A stretch of DNA of 64,000 nt, from assembly GCF_000003815.2 (NCBI RefSeq), contig NC_049983.1:8707943-8771942 (forward strand), read 5' to 3'. Below are positions 1 to 10,334 of this stretch, in pieces. Made by a program: the position numbers and the translations under genes. The notes beneath the pieces are model-generated. The model had not been told where the DNA came from, ran no database searches, and saw only the letters and a program-made list of their open reading frames with translations. The DNA is from Branchiostoma floridae (taxonomy: Eukaryota > Chordata > Leptocardii > Amphioxiformes > Branchiostomatidae). How positions within the stretch are numbered: the first letter of the stretch is position 1; each line of letters opens with the position of its first letter.

Positions 1-556
1 GGGGGGTAACCGCTAACGCTAAATGAGCCTTTCGATAAAGCAAAAAGCGTCCCCTTGCGATTGGACTTACTAATTTTCAAACAAAATGTGCGTTACTTTC
101 TACACGTGAATATCATAGTAAAACGCGTTGGCAGAAGGTAGAAAGTTATTTGAGTACCAAAAATTTGACTTTTCTAGACACGAATGAAAGGCTCACCTCG
201 GGGGTAACCGCTAACGCTAAATGAACCTTTCGGTAACCGCAAAAAGCGACCACTTACGATTGGACTTACAAATTTTCAAACAAAATGTGCGTTACTTTCA
301 ACACGTGAATATCATAGTAAAACACGTTGGCAGAAGGTAGAAAGTTATTTGAGTACCAAAAATTACTTTTTGACTTTTCTACACACGAATGAATGGCTCA
401 CATTGGGGGTAACCGCTAACGCTAAATGAACCTTTCGGTAACCGCAACAAGCGACCCATTACGATTGGACTTACAAATTTTCAAACAAAATGTGCGTTAC
501 TTTCCACAACCTTGATTTATATCATTAAGTAAAACACGTTGGATGAAGTAGAAAGT

Positions 557-824
557 NNNNNNNNNNNNNNNNNNNNNNNNNNNNNNNNNNNNNNNNNNNN
601 NNNNNNNNNNNNNNNNNNNNNNNNNNNNNNNNNNNNNNNNNNNNNNNNNNNNNNNNNNNNNNNNNNNNNNNNNNNNNNNNNNNNNNNNNNNNNNNNNNNN
701 NNNNNNNNNNNNNNNNNNNNNNNNNNNNNNNNNNNNNNNNNNNNNNNNNNNNNNNNNNNNNNNNNNNNNNNNNNNNNNNNNNNNNNNNNNNNNNNNNNNN
801 NNNNNNNNNNNNNNNNNNNNNNNN
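557..824. other. assembly gap (N run) inside the satellite
   Basis: 268 unresolved bases. The flanks are both satellite units, so the missing bases are very likely more of the same array. Confidence 0.98.
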
Positions 825-2069
825 GTAACCGCTAACGCTAAATGAACCTTTCGGTAACCGCAAAAAGCGACCCCTTACGATTGGACTTACAAATTTTCAA
901 CCAAAATGTGCGTTACTTTCCACACTTGAATATCATAGTAAAACACGTTGGCAGAAGGTAGAAAGTTATTTGAGTACCAAAAATTACTTTGTGACTTTTC
1001 TAGACACGAATGAAAGGTTCACCTGGGGGGTAACCGCTAACGCTAAATGAACCTTTCGGTAACCGCAACAAGCGACCCCTTACGATTGGACTTACAATTT
1101 TCAACAAAATGTGCGTTACTTTCACACTTGAATATCATAGTAAAACACGTTGGCAGAAGGTAGAAAGTTATTTGAGTACCAAAAATTACTTTGTGACTTT
1201 TGTAGACACAAATGAAAGGCTCACCTGGGGGGTAACCGCTAACGCTAAATGAACCTTTCGATAAAGCAAAAAGCGACCCCTTACGATTGGACTTACAAAT
1301 TTTCAAACAAAATGTGCGTTACTTTCAACAATTGAATATCATAGTAAAACACGTTGGATGAAGGTAGAAAGTTATTTGAGTACCAAAAATTACTTGGTGA
1401 CTTTTCTAGACACGAATGAAAGGCTCACCTGGGTGGTACCCGCTAACGCTAAATGAACCTTTCGGTAACCGCAAAAAGCGACCCCTTACGATTGGATTTA
1501 CAAATTTTCAAACAAAATGTGCGTTACTTTCAACACTTGAATATCATAGTAAAACACGTTGGCAGAAGGTAGAAAGTTATTTGAGTACCAAAAATTACTT
1601 TGTGACTTTTGTAGACACGACTGAGAGGCTCACCTGGGTGGTAACCGCTAACGCTAAATGAACCTTTCGGTAACCGCAACAAGCGACCCCTTACGATTGG
1701 ACTTACAAATTTTCAAACAAAATGTGCGTTACTTTCAACACTTGAATATCATAGTAAAACACGTTGGCAGAAGGTAGAAAGTCATTTGAGTACCAAAAAT
1801 TACTTTGTGACTTTTGTAGACACGAATGAAAGGCTCTCCTGTGGGGCAACCGCTACAATAATGACCCTTTCGGTACCGCAACAAGCGACCCCTTACGATT
1901 GGACTTACAAATTTTCAACCCAAATGTGCCGTACTTTCAACACTTGAATATCATAGTAAAACACGTTGGCAGAAGGTAGAAAGTTATTTGAGTACCAAAA
2001 ATAACTTTGTGACTTTTCTAGACACGAATGAAAGGCTCACCTGGGGGGTAACCGCTATGCTAATGAACC

Positions 2070-2304
2070 NNNNNNNNNNNNNNNNNNNNNNNNNNNNNNN
2101 NNNNNNNNNNNNNNNNNNNNNNNNNNNNNNNNNNNNNNNNNNNNNNNNNNNNNNNNNNNNNNNNNNNNNNNNNNNNNNNNNNNNNNNNNNNNNNNNNNNN
2201 NNNNNNNNNNNNNNNNNNNNNNNNNNNNNNNNNNNNNNNNNNNNNNNNNNNNNNNNNNNNNNNNNNNNNNNNNNNNNNNNNNNNNNNNNNNNNNNNNNNN
2301 NNNN
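2070..2304. other. assembly gap (N run) inside the satellite
   Basis: 235 unresolved bases with satellite units on both sides. Confidence 0.98.
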
Positions 2305-3540
2305 GATTGGACTTACAAATTTTCAACCAAAATGTGCGTTACTTTCAACACTTGAATATCATAGTAAAACACGTTGGCAGAAGGTAGAAAGTTATTTGAG
2401 TACCAAAAATTACTTTGTGACTTTTCTAGACACAAATGAAAGGCTCGCCTGGGGGGTAACCGCTAACGCTAAATGAACCTTTCGGTAACCGCAACAAGCG
2501 ACCCCTTACGATTGGACTTACAAATTTTCAAGCAAAATGTGCGTTACTTTCCACACTTGAATATCATAGTAAAACACGTTGGCAGAAGGTAGAAAGTTTT
2601 TTGAGTACCAAAAATTACTTTGTGACTTTTCTAGACACGAATGAAAGGCTCACCTGGGGGGGTAACCGCTAATGCTAAATGAACCTTTCGGAAACCACAA
2701 CAAGCGACCCCTTACGATTGGACTTACAAATTTTCAACCAAAATGTGCGTTACTTTCCACACTTGAATATCATAGTAAAACACGTTGGCAGAAGGTAGAA
2801 AGTTATTTGAGTACCAAAAATTACTTTGTGACTTTTCTAGACACGAATGAAAGGCTCACCTGGGGGGTAACCGCTAATGCTAAATGAACCTTTCGGAAAC
2901 CGCAACAAGCGACCCCTTACGATTGGACTTACAAATTTTCAACCAAAATGTGCGTTACTTTCAACACTTGAATATCATAGTAAAACACGTTGGCAGAAGG
3001 TAGAAAGTTATTTGAGTACCAAAAATTACTTTGTGACTTTTCTAGACACGAATGAAAGGCTCACCTGGGGGGGGGGGGGAACCGCTAACGCTAAATGAAC
3101 CTTTCGGTAACCGCAAAAAACGACCCCTTACGATAGGACTTACAAATTTTTCAAGAAAATGTGCGTTACTTTCAACACTTGAATATCATAGTAAAACACG
3201 TTGGCAGAAGGTAGAAAGTTATTTGAGTACCAAAAATTACTTTGTGACTTTTCTAGACACGAATGAAAGGCTCACCTGGGGGGTAACCGCTAACGCTAAA
3301 TGAACCTTAGCTCTAGCGGATAGGTGCATTTGAAATGCTAAATTTCGTGTCATATTTTTTATTGCCTAACAAACGTATCACTGCAATAGAAAGCAAAACT
3401 CAAAATAATACTTTGTTTTGATTTAATATTGCGGACATAAATAATGTGTGTTTTTACTCTCCAATCAGAGGTTGGTGGAAAAAATCGTGACCTTTTCCTT
3501 TCATCCGTTTTTAATTATTGACCTTTCCACGAAAACTAGC

Positions 3541-3845
3541 TTTCCAGACCCCCGACTTTCGGGGTTGAAGTCCATTGCTATCAAGCCCTGTGGAAATGTA
3601 ACTTAGTAATTTTTGGTAGTCAAATGACTTTCTACATTCTCGTGATGAGGGCTCGTATGAAATTCAAGTGACAAAAGTAACGCACACTTTGTAATTTTGA
3701 CGCCAAAACGAATGAAAGTTAAGAATATACAGTGACAACACTGAAAAAGTAGCTTTCCAAACCCCCGGATTTTCGGGATGAAGTCCATTGTTATCAAGCC
3801 CTGTGGAAAAGTAACTAAGTAATTTTTGGTAGTCAAATTAGCCCA
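3541..3845 (-). repeat. diverged satellite relative, inverted, about 213-bp period
   Basis: Two partial units start at 3541 and 3754 (TTTCCAGACCCCC / TTTCCAAACCCCC), 213 bp apart. Read on the minus strand, one half of the unit matches the main satellite: AATGTGCGTTACTTT-like, CACTTGAAT, GTAGAAAGT, GTACCAAAAATTACTT-like blocks occur in the same order. The other half, containing CAGGGCTTGATA, is absent from the main array. It therefore looks like an older or sister satellite with a shared half-unit. Confidence 0.75.
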
Positions 3846-4079
3846 ATTAGGTGTCGCTCTGTACATAGCGGGCGGCCGCCGCTGTTGTACCTCCCCCTAC
3901 ATGTATAGAGAGGCGCCTATGGTGCCTTCAACCGTCTTTATCTCACTGATGTGCAATATATGTGTCAGTGTTACTGTCTGCTGTCTGTATACGTAATCCA
4001 AGGCATCTTACACTGCTTATTGGATCTCTAAACGTTATTGCGGCCCGATATCAGCTATGCCGACTGTTTCTTCAATCCT

Positions 4080-4830
4080 GCTTGAAAAATGGCGTCCACT
4101 GGAATCCGTTGTTACTCACGTGAATTTCTCTCAAGTTTACGTCGAACGACCAACCCGATCCATCCACACGCTAAGAGGTCCCTGCTTGCTCATGTCATGA
4201 TCATGGAGTACTTCGTCGCTGTGGGCGCCGGGGAAGTAAGGCAGGTAGAACTTTTATGAGAAACATCTGTACCATTGTTGGGCATCGCCCTCCCCATTCC
4301 CTACAAGGCGTTCTGTCATGCAAATCAGTTAGTGGTTTGCATTCCTACCGTCAACAACAACAACAGGCAAAGGCACCTGCGTCCCGTCTTACATGATCAC
4401 GTCATGTGCCCCATGCCCAATGGTATGCCAAGTATTTTGCTGACGAACACTCGTTCACTGGTAAAGCCCCGCTTACAAATCAAGAATTTAGCTCGGCCGA
4501 GTTGTCAGCGAGCTCTAAATTACGAGGAGGCATGAACCTTTGTTCTTTGTCGGCATCAGGGTCATACCTCCTCGTAATTTAGAGCTCTCTGACAACTCGA
4601 CCGAGCTAATTTCTTGATTTGTAAACGGGGCTTAAACAAACTTGACGAGTTTAGCCTTGTACTCTCCTCCTGTAGATCTGATATTGCTGTCGTAACTGAG
4701 ACATGGTTTTCTGAGGAACTGCCAGAGGAAGCCACTGCTATTGACGGCTACAGTTTGTTCCGTAAAGACCGTCAAGGAAAGAGAGGTGGCGGAGTAGCTG
4801 TCTATGTAATACCACCCTCACATTAGGCGC
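4080..4830 (+). pseudogene. CR1-like non-LTR retrotransposon fragment (5' region and start of endonuclease)
   Basis: Translated pieces show the start of an APE-type endonuclease: NTRSLV at 4448-4464, then after an insertion NKLDEF, IAVVTETWF with the catalytic Glu region, and DGYSLF...RGGGVAVYV up to about 4812. An upstream piece from about 4089 reads MASTGIRCYSREFLSSLRR and may belong to the same ORF. Only the N-terminal part of the endonuclease remains; no reverse transcriptase follows. The reading frame is broken by a palindromic element at 4465-4632 and ends at another at 4816. The CR1/L2-like assignment rests on remembered endonuclease motifs. Confidence 0.7.
4465..4632. mobile_element. 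168-bp palindromic MITE inserted in the retrotransposon, 3-bp TAA duplication
   Basis: The arms start AGCCCCGCTTACAAATCAAG and end with the reverse complement CTTGATTTGTAAACGGGGCT; the inverted arms run about 70 bp with few mismatches around a short loop. TAA occurs at 4462-4464 and again at 4633-4635. Removing the element and one TAA restores the endonuclease frame (SLV then NKLDE). A 3-bp TAA duplication is typical of PIF/Harbinger (Tourist-like) elements, so that superfamily is inferred. Confidence 0.85.
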
Positions 4831-4993
4831 GAATCGATCGGACGACGAGTCTACGAGCTCTAATTTACGAGGAGGCATGACCATGATGCCGACGAAGAAA
4901 TGGCAGAGTTCCCCCCTTCCCGTCAGGGTCATGCCTCCTCATAATTTAGAGCTCGCAGACTCGTCGTCCGATCGAATCGCGCCAAATGTGAGG
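4816..4993. mobile_element. 178-bp palindromic element sharing its core with the MITE at 4465
   Basis: The inverted arms begin CCTCACATT and end AATGTGAGG, about 65 bp each. The inner core (GAGCTCTAA-TTACGAGGAGG, then CATGA) is nearly identical to the core of the 4465-4632 element, but the outer arm sequences are unrelated. No convincing target-site duplication is visible. Confidence 0.8.
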
Positions 4994-5123
4994 AGGTCTT
5001 AGCAACCGCGCGCTAACGTGCAAAACGTAGAAGCCGGCCACCTTTCGAACAAGACATTGTCACGAACTAACTGCTAGTAAATTCCTGTGGCCTCTCCACT
5101 ATCATCTAATGAACCTGTCTACA

Positions 5124-5223
5124 NNNNNNNNNNNNNNNNNNNNNNNNNNNNNNNNNNNNNNNNNNNNNNNNNNNNNNNNNNNNNNNNNNNNNNNNNNNNN
5201 NNNNNNNNNNNNNNNNNNNNNNN
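5124..5223. other. assembly gap (100 N)
   Basis: Exactly 100 N, a conventional placeholder, so the true size is unknown. Confidence 0.98.
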
Positions 5224-7001
5224 CTGGTAGAGATGGTCGCTAGATAGCTGGGGTGCGCCTCCTCCAATTGAAACCCCAAATAAACTGATACCTATGGGTT
5301 CTCTTTAGATTCAATAAGCGCATTTGTTAAGAAGTGATGATTGAGAATCACAGAATGGGTGATCTAGTAATAGAGAACATTGGTAAAGATCGTTTGAAAA
5401 TTTGTTTTTCCCAGTTAGAAGAAAGCCTGTAGTATCGGCCTCTCGTGATTACGCCCCCCCAACCCACCCCACACACATATAATGATAGAGTCGTTCTGTC
5501 GTGCCCGGCCGCTTGTTCCCGGCTGTGGTGCCCACATATGGCTGGAACCGGGAGCACTCCTTCCCCAGATGCATATTCAGGCTTTCTTACGGTATGCGAA
5601 TAGCGCCTTCTATCGGCGGTCATTGTACAACCATGAATTGAAAAAAATGTTTTGCAGGAATCAATATCAGAACAAACATTTAACATATGCATATCAATAG
5701 GTCATTTGTTATTTCACTTTGCACCATTGTATGTTTCTTTCTGATGAGAACCTCGTAAGATGTCAGACAGAACTTGTCGTTCCATGGTGATGTACCATAA
5801 ATATTCACTAGGCGGCGCTTCAGTACCGTCCAATTGCTCGGCATTGACGGACATGATCGTATCATTGCTAGTTCAGATAAACAATATTGAAACCCGCAAC
5901 TTTGTCACTAATACGTTAGAGACATGTTAATATACTCTACATAGGACTCACAACAAGAACTGTTCAAGTCATGGCTGCATACTGCACCGTGTACTAAAAC
6001 AGCTCCGTAATCATGCATCAGTCCCATGGAATGTCCATGGCATCTGTCCTTGGTGCTGAATAAGGTATTAGTTACCAGCATTCATGTCAATTATGATTAT
6101 CTACTCCTCGCTTCACTATATACTATCACATAGATGATGCCAATACACTAGCATTCTTCAAGTGTCTGTAGGCTAGTAAAGGTCACTCGCACACTTTGGG
6201 CCTGAAACGAGATGTCATACAGATAAGAGACACTTGTGCGTAATCGACACACGTTGCAGCATTCCGAAATAAAAATTGCATCTTTTGATGTACAAACCGA
6301 CGGAAACACCGTGGTATTTTCTCTATGTCGCCTTATTTCACAATAAGTATTTGTCAATATTTCACAAACTATTGCAATTTGGACGTGGTACGTTGTACCC
6401 CTTCAAAATTTTGACCATGATGTACGTAGCAAATATCATTCAGAAAATCCACCTATACACGTTTATGAAATGAGGTGAATGGCAGATTAAGATTATTTAG
6501 CGTTATGAAATGAAATTTAGTCAAAGGAAGCCAAATATTAATATTAAAATTTCCAAATGAATTGCCGTTTCAACCAAGAAGCCATACAAAAAAACAACAG
6601 TAGTGCTAAGTGTGAGTCGATGTAAGTTCTGATACCACAGTGAAGATGCAGATCAGAATGAAAGGACCGAAAATTTATTTATTAGATGAAATCATGTCAC
6701 TGGTGGTAGCAAAGAATGGACAGGAAATACCTTTTTCAATGTATTTTTTAATGAAAGTTAGGTACAACGGTGTCATTACAATGCACAGTTGAAATCTCGG
6801 TCACGTGTACGCCAGGTGGAGAACATGTGAAGTAGGGTGCAAAGGTCACGGTCATAGGTCGTTACCTTGGCTTTGTAGCATGTGACCGAAAGTCAGCAGA
6901 AAGTAAATGTTTAGAGTACCACGCACAGTACGTTCCATATTGTGTGACGGACGAACGCATCGTATCATCTTAGATACATTTTTGACAAAGCATCAAACAC
7001 G
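5224..7001. other. intergenic, nothing recognised
   Basis: No ORF here has recognisable family motifs and no clear inverted or tandem repeat was found apart from a C-rich tract near 5453-5470. The last few hundred bases presumably hold the promoter and 5' UTR of the TRIM gene. Confidence 0.5.
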
Positions 7002-7988
7002 ATGGCGAGTAAGTTTCAAGCCTCAGATGACTTTGACGACCAGTTCCTGACGTGCCCAGTCTGTGTGTTACACTTCCGGGATCCCAGAATCCTGCCATGT
7101 CTGCACACATTTTGTAAGGGGTGTCTGGAAGAATGGGTCACCAAACAACAGCCGCTGGAGTGTCCAACCTGCCGCACACAGGTCAGTCTACCAGACCAAG
7201 GTGTGGACGGACTCAGGGCCAACTTCTACGTCAACAACCTGCTGGACTTCGCGGCGGCCAAGAAAGGGGCGGAGCCGGGCGTGCCGTGCCAGGTGTGCGA
7301 GGGAAATATGGAGGGATCAAAGTCTTGGTGTGCGGACTGCGCCATGTTGATGTGTGACTCTTGCACACTGTTACACCGAAAGTTTCCATCTTCGAAAGAT
7401 CACGAAGTCACCACAGAAGAGACTCTAAAGGCAGAGGAGGGTAGAAGCAAATTTCATCGCAAACGACACTGCGACAAACACAAGAAGTATGAACTGGAAT
7501 TCTACTGTGAGGTCTGCAAGACTTTGGTCTGTACCGCATGCACCGTGGTCGACCATCGGCCGGGCAAAGATCACAATCTGGTAGAAATCGCTACCGTTGC
7601 TCAGAGAAAGAAAGATACGCTACAAGGACTGCTGCAAGACATAGACCCGCGTCTGAAGGAAATAGAGGCCTCTGTCAAGGAAGTTGAAAGAAATATGTCA
7701 AACTTAATGCCTTCGAGAGAAGAAGCCACAAACCAAGCCAACGCATATTTCAACAAACTTGTTGACCTTCTGCGAGAGCGTGAAAAGCAATTCGTCATCC
7801 AGATTGACGAACAATGCCGAGCCGACGGCAAAGCTCTACAGACAAAGAAGGAAGCGATAGAGTTCGAGTTGGTCGGACTGACGAGTGCACGAACGTTCTG
7901 TCAACAAGCTGTAGAACACGGAAGTGACGTACACGTTGTGGAGGTGGGGCAAAAAGTACGGCATAAGACGCTACTCTACGGAAGGTAA
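7002..7988 (+). CDS. TRIM-family RING/B-box/coiled-coil protein, N-terminal half of a TRIM-NHL gene
   Basis: TRIM proteins are usually RING E3 ubiquitin ligases. This single-exon frame has a RING finger (C18, C21, C33, H35, C38, C41, C54, C57), B-box 1 (C96, C99, C110, C113, C118, C121, H125, H134), B-box 2 (C157, H160, C169, C172, C177, C180, H185, H191) and a charged coiled coil from about residue 200 to 300. The start ATG follows an untranslated leader and precedes the RING by 17 residues, as is usual. The frame stops at 7988, just after the coiled coil, while NHL repeats continue at once in another frame. So either the gene is damaged or the assembly has an indel or deletion. The TRIM2/3/71/56-like NHL class is the best fit; no single vertebrate orthologue can be named. 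Confidence 0.9.
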   Translation: MASKFQASDDFDDQFLTCPVCVLHFRDPRILPCLHTFCKGCLEEWVTKQQPLECPTCRTQVSLPDQGVDGLRANFYVNNLLDFAAAKKGAEPGVPCQVCEGNMEGSKSWCADCAMLMCDSCTLLHRKFPSSKDHEVTTEETLKAEEGRSKFHRKRHCDKHKKYELEFYCEVCKTLVCTACTVVDHRPGKDHNLVEIATVAQRKKDTLQGLLQDIDPRLKEIEASVKEVERNMSNLMPSREEATNQANAYFNKLVDLLREREKQFVIQIDEQCRADGKALQTKKEAIEFELVGLTSARTFCQQAVEHGSDVHVVEVGQKVRHKTLLYGR

Positions 7989-8508
7989 ACTTCTGAACAC
8001 GTTCCAGCCGGACTGTATGAAACATCCACTCGGAGTTGCAGTTCTGCAGGACGGCCGCATGGTGGTGGCGGACAACAAACAGAAGTCGTGTCTCCTCCTT
8101 CAGCCTGACGGCAGCCTCATCCGGGAGATCGGCAAGGGGCAGTTACGCAGCCCGTACTTCGTGTCGGTAGACGAGTCGCGTGATGTGTTGTTCGTCACAG
8201 ACAACAGCGCACACAAAGTATTCGCGTTCAACCTTGGCGGGAAATTGTTGTTTGACTTTGGCAAGCAAGGGGACAATGATGGCGAGATGAAAAATCCCCA
8301 CTGCGTAAGGGTAGACCCGGCAGGTAACGTCATTGTGGGTAACGCCGGTGACGGCCGTGTGCAAGTGTTTCGTCCTGACAGGACTTTTAAACAGAAAGTG
8401 GCAACAGTTGAAGGTGGCTATGCTAGTGGAATCGCTCTTACTCCTGATGGTAACATAGTTGTGGCATGCTCCCAGGGACATTGTATGGAAATTTACATGT
8501 ACAAGTGA
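7945..8508 (+). pseudogene. NHL-repeat C-terminus of the TRIM gene, out of frame with its N-terminus
   Basis: The frame ending at 8508 encodes about four NHL beta-propeller blades after RRYSTEGKLLNTF. The blade starts are HPLGVAV..GRMVVAD, SPYFVSV..DVLFVTD, NPHCVRV..GNVIVG and ASGIAL..GNIVVA. NHL propellers in this family usually have six blades and are often preceded by a filamin domain; those parts are missing. The jump from coiled coil to mid-propeller, with a frame change between about 7930 and 7985, suggests an internal deletion. No usable intron fits: the only GT-AG pair spans about 24 nt. The MTYTLW start at 7924 lies in the overlap and is probably not a real initiator. Confidence 0.8.
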
Positions 8509-9362
8509 TCTGAGATCTATCGGAACAACTATGTAACATCCGCATTGTGCTTTTTATTCATCTTGTTAGTGTTGTTCTTTTTGGTCTTGCGTAAATTGAA
8601 TGATGAGTCACGGGCTAAAATTTGGTATGTTTTTAAATCTTCCAACATTGTTTTCTTCCTGTTAAGCTTCACAAATGATATTTCAGTGTATACTTGGTAG
8701 AGTTAATTTCGCTGGCTGCATGAATGTCGGTAGCAACTTGCAAGAGACACTGTCTAGATCTGTACAAAATCATGAGATGTGTTGTTAGTCCGAGTTTGTC
8801 TACCAAACAGCATCATTTATGGTGTCTTCCTTTGTAACTGATCAGCACGTCTATTGTAAACACATGTAGTACAGGAACCAAAAACCAACATATATTACAT
8901 CGTACGATAGTGTATTAGTTTGATTACAGTCGCTAAATCATAGCTTTAATTTTCACGTTTCTTTTTTGTTTAGAAAGTTAAGTATGAATATTGCCTCATG
9001 CATTCAATTATGTCAAACAGTTACGAAGAGATTATCATTCAACGATTTATTTGAGTAGAAAACAAATTTAAAAAAAACATATGTTGAAAACCAATTGCTA
9101 GTGGATTCATTTTCGTAGTTATATTTAGTTGCGTTGCACTTACTATACCAATTCACTCAAGCTCGCTAAAAAGCTTCCCTTGATAATTGTTATTGTGGAC
9201 AGAAATTCAAAATAAATGTTTGTCTGTTGTGTAACTTCAACCGTAGTTCTGTTTGAATATCTCCTGAATTGTAATTTATTCGCTATTTGGCTAGGCATGT
9301 CTTTCATTGTTAAACATTTCATATATCAAAGTCCATATTCCAAAAAGAAACGACTGATCATG

Positions 9363-9621
9363 AAGCAACTGGATATGGTTCTGAAAACGGTCAAACGTTT
9401 TAGGTAGCATCCACTATATTTTGTCAGTGACACTGAGCAGATCTATTGAAGGGTAGTTTTATGCCCTTATCATGAATTGATGTGCAAAGGAATTGAAGAC
9501 AAATACCACCTCAATTCATAGTAATGGTATAAAACCTGGTCTTCAACAGATCTGCTCAGTGTCACCAACGAAAGATGTTACCTGAAACGCCTGGCCGTTT
9601 CAAAATCATATCCAGTTGCTT
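9363..9621. mobile_element. inverted-repeat element (MITE-like), about 259 bp
   Basis: AAGCAACTGGATATG at the left pairs with CATATCCAGTTGCTT at the right, and the arms continue inwards through ACACTGAGCAGATCT-type sequence on both sides with scattered mismatches. The right arm and about 70 bp of flank (GCGTATCTTATTACCT) have a relative at 26575-26725. Confidence 0.75.
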
Positions 9622-10001
9622 GAATAAGTGCTCTTTGGCGTATCTTATTACCTGGATGTCTAACCTACATCGACGTACCAAAGTCCTCATAATTTGCGTT
9701 TAGTTCACAGCCAACCATTTCTGGTAAGTGCAGTGTATAAACGTGACGTCATCAGTGTGCAGCATTTTAGCATAATGAATGTAGCTATCTAGGTTACAAA
9801 CTACTACCATTCAAAAAGCCATGACCAAATTAAAGCATGTAAATACGTCGAGGTTGCAAAACTGGATATTCCGCTGCAGTACCGTAACAAGCTGCTAGGG
9901 GCCCAAAATCTTATCATTCCAACTTCTCATCAAGACCAAATAACAAATATGATATACAATTCATCCAGGCGTTCTCGAGTTATAATGTTCATTCGCATAC
10001 C

Positions 10002-10002
<1 letters not shown>

Positions 10003-10051
<49 letters not shown>
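10003..10051. repeat. (AC)n microsatellite
   Basis: An uninterrupted run of about 24 AC dinucleotides. The antisense CVCVCV reading frame through it is an artefact. Confidence 0.98.
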
Positions 10052-10054
<3 letters not shown>

Positions 10055-10334
10055 GAAGAGAAATCCAAATTAATTGTTCTACTGTCTTCTGTATTGGTGA
10101 TATACATGAATCGTCCAAACGCAATACTGGTTAATTGCTCATAAACGATGGGCGAAACGAAACGTCAGCTATTTCTCTAACACTTTGCCTATTATCCTCG
10201 GTATAGAAGTACGAAATATGTTCTCTACTAACGGTAAAATTAAGTTCAAATTTTCCATTCACATTTTATTTGGTACTTTGAACGGTGTCCATTTCCGTTT
10301 CTAATCCCCTTGAATCTACTCTGTGCAAATACTA

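Larger units (their letters stand above)
1..3308. repeat. 205-bp tandem satellite array, about 16 units
   Basis: The unit begins near GGTAACCGCTAACGCTAAATG and recurs every 205 bp (for example the T of GGTAACC falls at 205 and 410). Units differ by point changes and small indels, and one carries an expanded G run near 3067-3079. Two N runs (557-824 and 2070-2304) lie inside the array. The array stops at about 3308, after AAATGAACCTT. Open frames inside units are by-products: 205 is not a multiple of three, so no frame persists across units. Confidence 0.95.
8509..10334. other. intergenic: TRIM 3' flank, one MITE, one AC microsatellite
   Basis: AT-rich sequence with no recognisable coding potential. 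It contains the inverted-repeat element at 9363-9621 and the dinucleotide run at 10003-10051, both listed separately. The 3' ends of the TRIM gene and of the convergent SLC49A4 gene must lie here, but no poly(A) site could be chosen with confidence. Confidence 0.6.

Noticed and set aside
1416-3303. Repeated plus-strand frames (NEPFGN..TKCALLSTLEYH..) across the 5' array
   Set aside because: They recur with the 205-bp satellite unit, shift frame between units, and match no known protein.
7984-8008. Possible intron rejoining the TRIM halves
   Set aside because: The only GT-AG pair here spans about 24 nt, below any plausible intron length, and it would not restore the missing domains.
9930-10124. 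Cysteine/valine-rich minus-strand ORF
   Set aside because: It is a translation of the AC microsatellite.
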